Source of the DNA: CAYGAW01 sp964347945
Lineage (GTDB): Bacteria; Chloroflexota; Anaerolineae; UBA7937; B3-Chlor
Length of the DNA stretch: 19,079 nt
Assembly (NCBI GenBank): GCA_964347945.1
Contig: CAYGAW010000047.1
Span: 1-19,079 of the forward strand
Direction of reading: 5' to 3'
A model generated the notes under the pieces. The model saw only the letters and a list, made by a program, of their open reading frames with translations. It had not been told where the DNA came from and ran no database searches. The translations under genes and the position numbers were made by a program. This document shows, in pieces, positions 7,125 to 14,236 of the stretch (position 1 is the first letter of the stretch; every line of letters starts with the position of its first letter).

Positions 7125-8213
7125 ATGTACAAGGCAGCGGTGATGGTGGCACCTGAAGAGCCACTGGAGATGCGCGAGTTCCCTGAGCCTGAGACGGAGC
7201 CGGGGGCTATCTTGTTGCGCACTATCTATGGCGAAGTGTGCGGCACGGACGTCCACCTGCACCACGGACGCCTGGCAGGGGTTCCGTATCCTATCATCCC
7301 CGGACACGTTAGCGTCGGGCACATAGTCCGCATCTCTGGGGAGGTGACGGATGTGGAAGGCGAGGTCCTGCACGAGGGAGATGTGGTCACCTTTCTGGAT
7401 GTCCACGAGACCTGTGGTCGCTGCTGGTTCTGCCTCGTGGCCAAGGCGACGACCAGGTGCCCTAGCCGTAGAGTCTACGGCATCACCTACTCGGCAGAGG
7501 AGGGTTTGTTGGGTGGCTGGAGCGAGGCCATCTATCTCAAACCAGGGGTCAAGGTGATCAAGCTACCGCAGGGCGTGACACCAGAAAGGTACATCGCCGC
7601 AGGTTGCGGGCTTCCCACTGCCATCCACTCCCTGGAACGGGCAGAGGTGCGACTGGGCGACACCGTGGCCATACAGGGGTGTGGACCGGTCGGATTGAAC
7701 ACAGCAATCCTGGCCCAGCTCTCAGGAGCCACTCAGGTGATCGTCCTGGGTGCGCCACAGGGGAGACTCGACTTGGCCCGCGCCGTCGGAGCTGACCACA
7801 CCATCGACATTGACGAGCAGGGGCCCGAGGAGCGGATAGCGCGGGTCCAGGAGTTGACTGGCGGCCGCGGTGTCGACGTCACCATAGAGGCCACAGGCAA
7901 TCCGGCTGCCATTCCCGAGGGGATGCGCATGACCCGCGACAACGGAAGGTACGTGGTGGTGGGCCAGTACACCGACGCTGGCTCGGTGGAGATCAACCCT
8001 CACCGGGACATCAACCGCAAGCATCTGGAGATACGAGGCTGCTGGGGCAGCGATTTCAGTCACTTCTACCGGGGCATCAAGGTCCTGGCGAAGCACGGTG
8101 ACAAGTTCCCATACGAGGGTTTCATCACGCGCGTGTACCGTTTGGAGGATATGAACGACGCTCTGTCCGATGTGGAAGGGCTGCAAGTCGTAAAGGCTGT
8201 TGTGCAACCCTGA
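7125..8213 (+). CDS. Zinc-dependent medium-chain dehydrogenase (alcohol dehydrogenase-like)
   Basis: A 362-residue MDR-family dehydrogenase. The catalytic zinc ligands appear as C39 (GEVCGTD), H61 (PGHVSVG) and C161. The structural zinc loop has C97, C100, C103 and C112, one residue longer between the last two than usual. The Rossmann motif GCGPVG is at 185-190. The usual GHE reads GHV here, and the acidic residue normally ending the second Rossmann strand is replaced (VIVLGAPQG), so cofactor choice may not be plain NAD. Such enzymes interconvert alcohols or polyols and carbonyls. The ATG at 7125 has a perfect AGGAGG (7114-7119) that overlaps the stop of the HgcAB-like gene, so it is the third gene of that operon. 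No terminator with a T-run follows. The family is certain; the substrate is not known. Confidence 0.9.
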   Translation: MYKAAVMVAPEEPLEMREFPEPETEPGAILLRTIYGEVCGTDVHLHHGRLAGVPYPIIPGHVSVGHIVRISGEVTDVEGEVLHEGDVVTFLDVHETCGRCWFCLVAKATTRCPSRRVYGITYSAEEGLLGGWSEAIYLKPGVKVIKLPQGVTPERYIAAGCGLPTAIHSLERAEVRLGDTVAIQGCGPVGLNTAILAQLSGATQVIVLGAPQGRLDLARAVGADHTIDIDEQGPEERIARVQELTGGRGVDVTIEATGNPAAIPEGMRMTRDNGRYVVVGQYTDAGSVEINPHRDINRKHLEIRGCWGSDFSHFYRGIKVLAKHGDKFPYEGFITRVYRLEDMNDALSDVEGLQVVKAVVQP

Positions 8214-8324
8214 GCGCTGCCCGCCTATGCCCTAGCTCGCGAGCCCGCTGCTAGCTGAGGAGACTGGGGAAAGCACGTTCGACAACCGACTGCACGCCTG
8301 TTTCATCTGCGCAAGGGCGAGTAT

Positions 8325-8780
8325 CGCGTCGGGTTAGAAGCGCGACGCTACAAGGCCCCCAAACATGCAAAAGCATGTTCCTGAACCGGCTTTCAGCCGG
8401 TTTAGCCCCCGTAGCGCGGGACTTCAGTCCAGCGCGCCTGGCCCTCTTTCGTCATTCCTCCCGCTGTACTCGCGTCGGGCCAGAAACCCGACGCTGCAAG
8501 AATAGCAGACATGCTCAAGTACGTTCTTGAACCGCCCCACAGTTGGTTTCCTGGCTACCCGCGTCGGGTTGGAAACCCGACGCTACGAGGCCCGCAAACA
8601 TGCAAAAGCATGTTCCTGAACCGGCTTTCAGCCGGTTTAGCCCCCGTAGCGCGGGACTTCGGTGCAGCGCGCCTGTCCCTCTTTCATCTTTCCTTCCGCT
8701 GTACCCGCGTCGGGTTAGAAACCCGACGCTGCAAGAATAGCAAACGTGCTTAAGCACGTTCCGGAACGGCGGCTGCTCTC
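8325..8780 (+). repeat. Tandem 235-bp repeat built of hairpins
   Basis: Two direct copies start at 8325 and 8560 (period 235), the second running to about 8780. Each copy contains, in order: a CGTCGGG/CCCGACG hairpin, an AACATGC/GCATGTT hairpin, a GAACCGGC/GCCGGTTT hairpin, a GTAGCGCGGGACT/AGTCC-GCGCGC hairpin, a second CGTCGGG/CCCGACG hairpin (8471 and 8706) and a second AACRTGC/GCACGTT hairpin. Stems are kept in some copies and decayed in others (8331-8346 reads GGGTTAGAAGCGC). No ORF here looks real. An inverted single half-unit is present at 18626-18725. The flanks 8214-8324 and 8826-9023 hold no gene I can support; a degenerate ACGGATTTCAAACGGGCCCCTAC near 8905-8929 may be another old repeat. 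Confidence 0.85.
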
Positions 8781-8805
8781 TCCTTTTCAATCGGCGTCGC
8801 TCGTA

Positions 8806-8825
8806 GTGAGCGCTTCAGCGCTCAC
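8806..8825. repeat. Perfect 8-bp hairpin
   Basis: GTGAGCGC (8806-8813), loop TTCA, GCGCTCAC (8818-8825). It follows the tandem repeat directly and is probably part of the same palindromic repeat cluster. Confidence 0.6.
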
Positions 8826-9023
8826 GATTCGTGGTATGCGCTCCACCATCTCCAAGGTGCTCAAGCCCTCACTAGCACCGGGGCGGCGGTCTCACCTGCG
8901 CAAGGACGGATTTCAAACGGGCCCCTACGAGAACTTCACATGGGGTGACCCTTGTGAGAGGGTACAGCGCGACTGTGCACCTGGGTGGGGTGTGACGAAT
9001 CCCGCGGAAACAGAAGTCCCGCC

Positions 9024-9140
9024 CTACTCTCTACGGTACAGCACCAGGACGAGGGCGAGAATCACCATGGCGACGACGACTACCAATACGCCGCAAGCGC
9101 CAAAGATGAGCAACTCTGCCAAGCCTATAGGAGGAGCCAT
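9024..9140 (-). CDS. Small single-helix membrane protein, 38 residues
   Basis: Read on the minus strand from ATG (9140-9138) to TAG (9026-9024). It starts MAPPIGLAELLIFGACG, then has an unbroken hydrophobic run rich in V, L, A and I, and ends with LYRRE. This is one membrane helix with a positively charged end, as in small membrane proteins left out of most annotations. A TTGCCC-N17-TACAAT promoter lies about 75 bases upstream. The ribosome site is poor (GGCGATGAC), which lowers confidence. The plus-strand ORFs in the same place have no family features. The function is unknown. Confidence 0.5.
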   Translation of the reverse strand: MAPPIGLAELLIFGACGVLVVVVAMVILALVLVLYRRE

Positions 9141-9221
9141 ACTATTGTCATCGCCCTTTCAGTGATGGGGGGTCGTGCTGCGAGTCTCAAGTGCTACGTC
9201 CCACGGCCCATGGCATGTGGC

Positions 9222-9250
9222 ATTGTATCAGACTCGCACATGTCGGGCAA
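9222..9250 (-). promoter_or_regulatory. Possible promoter of the 38-residue membrane protein gene
   Basis: Minus strand: TTGCCC (9250-9245), 17-base spacer, TACAAT (9227-9222). Moderate match; the predicted transcript start is about 9215. Confidence 0.4.
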
Positions 9251-9315
9251 AGGCAGAAGGATTGCGCACCGCACTAGTGGTGGAATGCGTAGCGCTTCCT
9301 CGCGTCTCTTGGCCC

Positions 9316-9344
9316 TTGCTAATAGCCGATCCAGTATGTACAAT
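9316..9344 (+). promoter_or_regulatory. Promoter of rarA
   Basis: TTGCTA (9316-9321), 17-base spacer, TACAAT (9339-9344). The predicted transcript start near 9351 is only about 11 bases before the ATG at 9362. The in-frame TTG at 9344 overlaps the -10 element and so cannot be the start. Confidence 0.55.
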
Positions 9345-9361
9345 TGAGGCGTCGATTCCAC

Positions 9362-10687
9362 ATGGACCTCTTCGAGTACTCTGTAAGCGACCAACTGAGG
9401 AAAGAGGCGCCGTTGGCGGTCAGGATGCGGCCTCGCACCCTGGACGAGATGGTGGGCCAGGAGCACATCATCGGGCCAGGCAAGCTGCTGCGCCGCGCCA
9501 TCGAGGCCGACCGGCTGGGCTCCATCATTCTGTGGGGTCCTCCTGGCACAGGCAAGACTTCTCTGGCATCGGTGATCGCCAACACCACAGAGAGCGCTTT
9601 CGAGGCGATGAGCGCTGTCACCGCCGGGGTGAAGGAGCTGCGCCAGTTGATAGCGGCGGCGAAGAACCGCCGTGTGCTGAGCGGCGTGCGCACCATCCTC
9701 CTCGTCGACGAGATCCACCACTTCACCAAGACCCAGCAAGACGCTTTGCTGCCCCACGTGGAAGATGGTCTCATCACTCTGATAGGGATCACCACAGAGA
9801 ACCCCTACTTCGAGGTTATCGGGGCCTTGGTCTCTCGCTCCAGGATCTTCCGCCTGGAGCCTTTGACGGAGGAAGAAGTAAGCGTTATTGTGAAACGGGC
9901 GCTGGGCGACGCCAAGAGGGGTCTGGGAGGCAGAGATGTCGAGCTCCATGACGACGCTTTGGCTCACATGGTTCGCGTTGCTGGAGGGGATGCGCGGATT
10001 GCCCTCAACGCCTTGGAACTGGCCGCCGAGACGACTGAGGCTGACGAGGAGGGCGTGATTCGGGTCACCCTGGAGATAGCCGAGGACTCTATCCAGCGGC
10101 GCGCGCTGCTATATGACAAAGACGGGGATGCCCATTACGACACCATCTCCGCCTTCATCAAGAGCGTGCGGGGCTCTGATCCCGACGCGGCCCTATACTG
10201 GCTGGCCAAGATGATCTACGCAGGGGAAGATCCCAGGTTCATCGCACGCAGGATGATAGTCCTCGCTTCGGAGGATATTGGCAACGCCGACCCCCAGGCA
10301 TTGACCGTGGCCACATCTGCGGCCCAGGCTCTCGAATGGGTGGGACTACCTGAAGCGCAGTACAATTTGGCTCAGGCAGCCATCTACCTGGCCACTGCCC
10401 CCAAGAGCAACTCTGCTGGGGCCTATTTCAAGGCCTTGGCCGATGTGGAGGAGCAGGGAATCGTCGAGGTTCCAGACCACCTCAAAGACTCCTCTCGGGA
10501 TAGGGAAGCCCTGGGCCACGGCGAGGACTACAAATACCCGCATCAATACCCAGAGCACTTCGTGCCGCAACAGTACTTGCCCGAGGAACTGCAGGGACGA
10601 CGCTACTACGAGCCCTCTGACCAGGGTTACGAGAAAGAGATCAAGAGGCGACTGGGGCGCTGGCGATGCCAAGAAGAGGAGTCTTAG
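9362..10687 (+). CDS. rarA: Replication-associated recombination protein A (RarA/MgsA), AAA+ ATPase
   Basis: A 441-residue AAA+ ATPase of the RarA/MgsA/WRNIP1 family, which acts at stalled replication forks. Features in order: the conserved MRPRTLDEMVGQEH segment (residues 22-35), Walker A GPPGTGKT (59-66), Walker B LLVDEIHH (113-120), sensor 1 region GITTENPYFEV, and the RarA-specific C-terminal part with YDKDGDAHYDTISAFIKS, SEDIGNADPQAL and LPEAQYNLAQAAIYLA. The length matches the family. The start is ATG at 9362 (MDLFE, as in relatives) and there is hardly any leader, so initiation does not depend on a strong Shine-Dalgarno. It is probably a single-gene unit; the next gene has its own promoter. 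Confidence 0.95.
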   Translation: MDLFEYSVSDQLRKEAPLAVRMRPRTLDEMVGQEHIIGPGKLLRRAIEADRLGSIILWGPPGTGKTSLASVIANTTESAFEAMSAVTAGVKELRQLIAAAKNRRVLSGVRTILLVDEIHHFTKTQQDALLPHVEDGLITLIGITTENPYFEVIGALVSRSRIFRLEPLTEEEVSVIVKRALGDAKRGLGGRDVELHDDALAHMVRVAGGDARIALNALELAAETTEADEEGVIRVTLEIAEDSIQRRALLYDKDGDAHYDTISAFIKSVRGSDPDAALYWLAKMIYAGEDPRFIARRMIVLASEDIGNADPQALTVATSAAQALEWVGLPEAQYNLAQAAIYLATAPKSNSAGAYFKALADVEEQGIVEVPDHLKDSSRDREALGHGEDYKYPHQYPEHFVPQQYLPEELQGRRYYEPSDQGYEKEIKRRLGRWRCQEEES

Positions 10688-10740
10688 GGCCTTGTTCTCT
10701 GACTGTTAACAGGCGTAGTCAATAGTTACGAAAGTACTCC

Positions 10741-10769
10741 TTGACGGCTGGGTAGCAATCTGGTATAAT
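10741..10769 (+). promoter_or_regulatory. Sigma-70 type promoter of the PAS/GAF/GGDEF gene
   Basis: TTGACG (10741-10746), 17-base spacer, TATAAT (10764-10769); the predicted transcript start is about 10776, 274 bases ahead of the coding region. Confidence 0.8.
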
Positions 10770-10775
10770 ATCAGC

Positions 10776-11049
10776 GCGACAAGCGTCTGTTGATTGGTTG
10801 TTCCACGATGATCACAGGCCGCCGGAGTTTCTCTGGCGACATAACGTCCTCTCGAAAGCTCGCCCTTTACGTTTTGGCGAGTATTTGTGTCCTACCGGCC
10901 TGGGCAAGTTGTATGAGCGAGGTACTTTCACGCCAAGCTGGGGAACGAACACGATAGGTGGGTATGTGGTGACCGCAGCGCAATGGCGCGAGGTGGCTGC
11001 TATGCATCCTGATCACCGCAGTCAGTGCGCAGCCTGAGAGCAACGGAGC
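10776..11049 (+). other. Long structured 5' leader, no gene supported
   Basis: Between the promoter and the ATG at 11050 lie about 274 bases. Visible structure includes a CTCGCC/GGCGAG stem (10859-10864 with 10876-10881, 11-base loop) and a weaker pairing around 10819-10837. I could not match it to a cyclic di-GMP or other riboswitch consensus by eye. A 79-codon frame opening at TTG 10798 shows no family features and no ribosome site. Confidence 0.4.
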
Positions 11050-13758
11050 ATGGAGGTCCAAAGCCAGCCAGGGGAGCGATTTAGGGATGAACTGCTCGCC
11101 GCGGTTGAACTGATTGCTCAGAGCGACGTGTCAGATACGGAGCCTGAGCGCGCGTGGGACGCGCCAGTAAGAGAGAGCGCTGTCATGTCCCGGGCCACTT
11201 TGCTAGATAGGGTCGGCGCCCTGGTGATCATCGTTGACCAGCAGAATCGTGTACGCTGGTTCAACAAGATGTGCCACGACACAGTCGGCTTGTCCTTCGA
11301 GGACGTGTGGGGCAGGCACTTCTGGGATGTGCTCGCTGTCCCGGAAGAGGCGGATGCCGTCAAGTCCACGCTGGAGAACGTACGACGCGGCGTTGGCCCA
11401 CCGGCATATGTGAGCCATCTCGTTGCTCAGGATGGGGCTTCCAAGCTCTTCTACTGGTGTGCTGCTCCCCTCTTCGATGGCGAGGGGTCGACGGAGCACA
11501 TCATAGGCGTGGGTATAGACATCACGGACCGCGAGGATGCTGATGAGCTGCTGGGCGCTGGTGGTGTTCAATACCGCCGGCTCGTGGAATCCTCGCCCTA
11601 CGCAATGTTGGTTCACTATGGAGGGACGATTATCTTCACCAACAGGGCTGGAGCCAACCTGTTGGGTGCATCCGACCCTGGTGAGATCGTTGGCAGGCCC
11701 GTGCTGGATTTCATCCACCCTGACCGTCACGAAGTCGTCAAGGCACGACTGGATAAAGTGCACGAGCACGGCACAGAGCTCGCCCTGGTAGAGGACAAGC
11801 TCGTGCGCCTCGACGGATCTGTTGTGCGGGTGGACGCTCATTCGATCTTTCCATTCATGTACCAGGACAAGCCTGCAATACAGGTGGTTGCCCGTGAGAT
11901 CACCGATAGTAGGCGGGCGGAGCCGGAGGTCGAAGCACCGTATCTAACGTTCGAGACCCTCCTGAAGATCTCCAGCGATGCTGTGACGACGACCGACCTG
12001 AGGGGACGCATCACTCAGGTTTCACAGGGCGCGCTGGATCTGTTCGGACATGAGGATGCAACGGAGTTGTTGGGAGGAAGCACTTTCCAGCTGGTTGTAG
12101 CCGAAGACCACGAGGAGCTGATAAGGAGCCTGCAGCAGACCTTCAAGGAAGGCATAGTAAGGAACTTGGAACTCGTCTTGCTGAGAAAGGATGGCAGCCA
12201 GTTTGACGGTTCCCTGGACATGGCGTTGATCAGAGATGCTGAGGGAAAGCCCCGGGGCTTTGTGGCCACCGCACAGGACCTTACGGAGCCGGAGGCACCA
12301 GCGTTCGATGCTCAGGTGTCTCACCGTGAGGGCGAGGAATCTTCTGCTCTGCTGAAGGCCTCACGGGCAGTGCTGGCCTATCGGGATTTCGGCCGCGCGG
12401 CGCGCGCGATCTTCGATGCCTGCAAGAACCTCATCGGCGCCGGAGCTGGGTACGTTGGCCTGATGAACGAAGATGCGACCAAGGACAATATTTGGTTCTC
12501 GCAGCCAACTGGGTTCTCTTGGGCGGCTCCGCTATCCGACTCCAGGCGCCTGCGGGAGTTGCGCGCAGAAGTGTACCTGACGGGCAAAGCGATGTATCTC
12601 AACAGGCTGCTCCCTGCTGCCGGGGTACGGCCCACGGGCGACGCACAACCGGCTGTTGCCAATATTCTGTTTGCTCCTCTCGCGGTCAATGACAACACAG
12701 TAGGATTGCTCAGTTTCGCCAACAAGCCGGGGGGGTTCACCGAAGAAGACGCCCGGGTGGCATCCGCCTTCGCGGAACTCGCCGCCGTTTCTCTGGCCAG
12801 CACCCGGGCTTTGCAAGCCTTGGAGGCCAGTGAGGAGCGGTTCCGCTCAGTGGCTGAAGCAACGGCGGACGCCATCGTCACTTTCGACAGCGATGGGCAC
12901 ATCGTTTCCTGGAATCCAGGGGCTGAAGCGATTTTTGGCTACTCTGGCAACGAAATGATCGGCAAGCGACTCACGCTGGTGGCCCCAGTGGATCTGCGCG
13001 ACGCGTACAAGGATGCTGTCCAGGCAGTCGAGGGAGGAGGGGACTCCAACACTCTCGCCGAACCCAAGGAGATGATCGGTCGGCGCAAGGACGGCAGCAC
13101 ATTCCCCCTGGAATTGTCCTTCACGGGCTGGAAAACTGGACAGGGCGTTTTCCTCACCAGCATCATCCGGGATATCACCGAGCGCAAGTTGGCCGAGCAC
13201 GATTTGCAGTTACTTGCTGATCATGATCATCTGACCGGCCTCCCCAACCGGGCTCTCTTCCGCGATCATCTCACCCAGGCACTGGCGAAGGCCAATCGGG
13301 AGCCCCAGGGCCTGGCCGTGATGACCATTGACCTGGATCGCTTCAAGGCCATAAACCACGCACTTGGGCTGCAGGCGGGTGATCAGCTTCTCCAGGCCGT
13401 TGGTGATCGACTGACCGGGGAGGTCAGGACGGGAGATAGTGTGGCGCGTTCGGGGGACGACGAGTTCGTCCTGCTGTTGTCGGGCATGGATGCGCCAGAA
13501 CACGCGGACAGGGTTGGCCAAAGAATCCTGCGAGCGCTGCGGCAACCGTTCGCCATAGACGGTCGCGAAGTCCGCATCACCGCAAGTATCGGGGTGGCCC
13601 TCTATCCTGAGCACGGTGATGACATCGACACCCTGATGAAGAGGGCCGACACTGCCATGTCCGGCGCGAAGGATAAGGGGCGCGACACGTACCAACGCTT
13701 CTCCGCGACGCTCGAACGTGGGGCGGAGGAGAGTCCTAGGCCTGCGCCGCCCCCGTAG
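11050..13758 (+). CDS. PAS-PAS-PAS-GAF-PAS-GGDEF sensor protein, degenerate GGDEF
   Basis: This 902-residue soluble signalling protein has no membrane helix. Domains in order: PAS1 about 48-162 (ends GIDITDRED), PAS2 about 174-290, PAS3 about 301-415, GAF about 430-595, PAS4 about 598-716 (ends SIIRDITERK), GGDEF about 720-890. GGDEF domains make cyclic di-GMP. Here the signature reads GDDEF (802-806), and the guanine-contacting FK-x-IND-x2-GH motif reads FKAINHALGL (765-774), so D and H are both replaced. The product-inhibition site RxxD is kept as RTGD (793-796), exactly five residues ahead. Loss of synthase activity with retained cyclic di-GMP binding is the likely outcome. There is no EAL domain. 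The ATG at 11050 follows a weak CGGAG. It is transcribed alone from its own promoter; ligands are unknown. Confidence 0.9.
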   Translation: MEVQSQPGERFRDELLAAVELIAQSDVSDTEPERAWDAPVRESAVMSRATLLDRVGALVIIVDQQNRVRWFNKMCHDTVGLSFEDVWGRHFWDVLAVPEEADAVKSTLENVRRGVGPPAYVSHLVAQDGASKLFYWCAAPLFDGEGSTEHIIGVGIDITDREDADELLGAGGVQYRRLVESSPYAMLVHYGGTIIFTNRAGANLLGASDPGEIVGRPVLDFIHPDRHEVVKARLDKVHEHGTELALVEDKLVRLDGSVVRVDAHSIFPFMYQDKPAIQVVAREITDSRRAEPEVEAPYLTFETLLKISSDAVTTTDLRGRITQVSQGALDLFGHEDATELLGGSTFQLVVAEDHEELIRSLQQTFKEGIVRNLELVLLRKDGSQFDGSLDMALIRDAEGKPRGFVATAQDLTEPEAPAFDAQVSHREGEESSALLKASRAVLAYRDFGRAARAIFDACKNLIGAGAGYVGLMNEDATKDNIWFSQPTGFSWAAPLSDSRRLRELRAEVYLTGKAMYLNRLLPAAGVRPTGDAQPAVANILFAPLAVNDNTVGLLSFANKPGGFTEEDARVASAFAELAAVSLASTRALQALEASEERFRSVAEATADAIVTFDSDGHIVSWNPGAEAIFGYSGNEMIGKRLTLVAPVDLRDAYKDAVQAVEGGGDSNTLAEPKEMIGRRKDGSTFPLELSFTGWKTGQGVFLTSIIRDITERKLAEHDLQLLADHDHLTGLPNRALFRDHLTQALAKANREPQGLAVMTIDLDRFKAINHALGLQAGDQLLQAVGDRLTGEVRTGDSVARSGDDEFVLLLSGMDAPEHADRVGQRILRALRQPFAIDGREVRITASIGVALYPEHGDDIDTLMKRADTAMSGAKDKGRDTYQRFSATLERGAEESPRPAPPP

Positions 13759-14000
13759 CGAAGCTCCCATGGTGACACCCACACACGTTCGCCACCTCTA
13801 GACGTCGCCGTATCTCGCCAACGATTGGATTGCTGAGCCCCACTGGCTGAGGGCGTCGAAAAGAAGCTGTCAGACAGATACGACGTCATTCCGGCTCCGC
13901 CCGCCGCTGGATCGCTCCTTCGATATGGCCTGCGGTCTTACTCAGGATGCGCCCAGCGGCGAATCTCACATGGTCTTTCCACAGTCCTACTCCCTCACTA
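13759..14000. other. Intergenic stretch, nothing recognised
   Basis: From the stop of the sensor gene to the next promoter I see no gene, terminator with a T-run or known repeat. The 95-codon minus-strand frame over 13602-13889 is mostly a shadow of the sensor gene. Confidence 0.6.
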
Positions 14001-14029
14001 TTGACAGGTTTCCTCAGTGGCTCTAGAAT
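14001..14029 (+). promoter_or_regulatory. Sigma-70 type promoter of the S9 peptidase gene
   Basis: TTGACA (14001-14006), 17-base spacer, TAGAAT (14024-14029). The predicted transcript start is about 14036, giving a leader of about 200 bases. Confidence 0.75.
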
Positions 14030-14031
14030 AT

Positions 14032-14071
14032 GTTACAGGCTGCGGGGGCGTGCCCTGGCACCACCTGTAAC
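14032..14071. promoter_or_regulatory. Inverted repeat at the peptidase transcript start
   Basis: GTTACAGG (14032-14039) and CCTGTAAC (14064-14071) are perfect 8-base complements separated by 24 bases, with a small GGGC/GCCC pairing inside. It straddles the predicted start, so it could be an operator or a 5' stem in the mRNA. No regulator can be named. Confidence 0.4.
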
Positions 14072-14236
14072 CGGCCAAGGCTCGCCTTGCATATCGGGCG
14101 GGCCCTTCTGCTAGGCTGTTGGGGTACAGGGTCCTGCAATCCGGACTCCGATCGTGCCGCTCGTTGAAGGATATGCCTCACCAGACTCTGGCGCGACTAG
14201 CTCAAGTTGCCACCACGGCGACGAAGGAGAAGAGAT

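Noticed and set aside
8214..8260. Terminator after the dehydrogenase gene
   Set aside because: Self-complementary TAGCTCGCGAGC and CTAGCT are present, but no stable stem with a T-run follows.
8325..8780. CRISPR array
   Set aside because: Only two long units with a 235-bp period and internal hairpins; no short repeats with unique spacers and no cas genes.
8511..9165. Several plus and minus frames of 60-139 codons over the repeat region
   Set aside because: They run through palindromic repeats and change content between copies of the same repeat, as expected for chance frames.
9194..9967. 257-codon minus-strand frame
   Set aside because: Antisense to rarA, which carries the Walker motifs; no coherent family features on the minus strand.
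10798..11037. 79-codon plus-strand frame before the sensor gene
   Set aside because: TTG start without a ribosome site and no family features; better read as untranslated leader.
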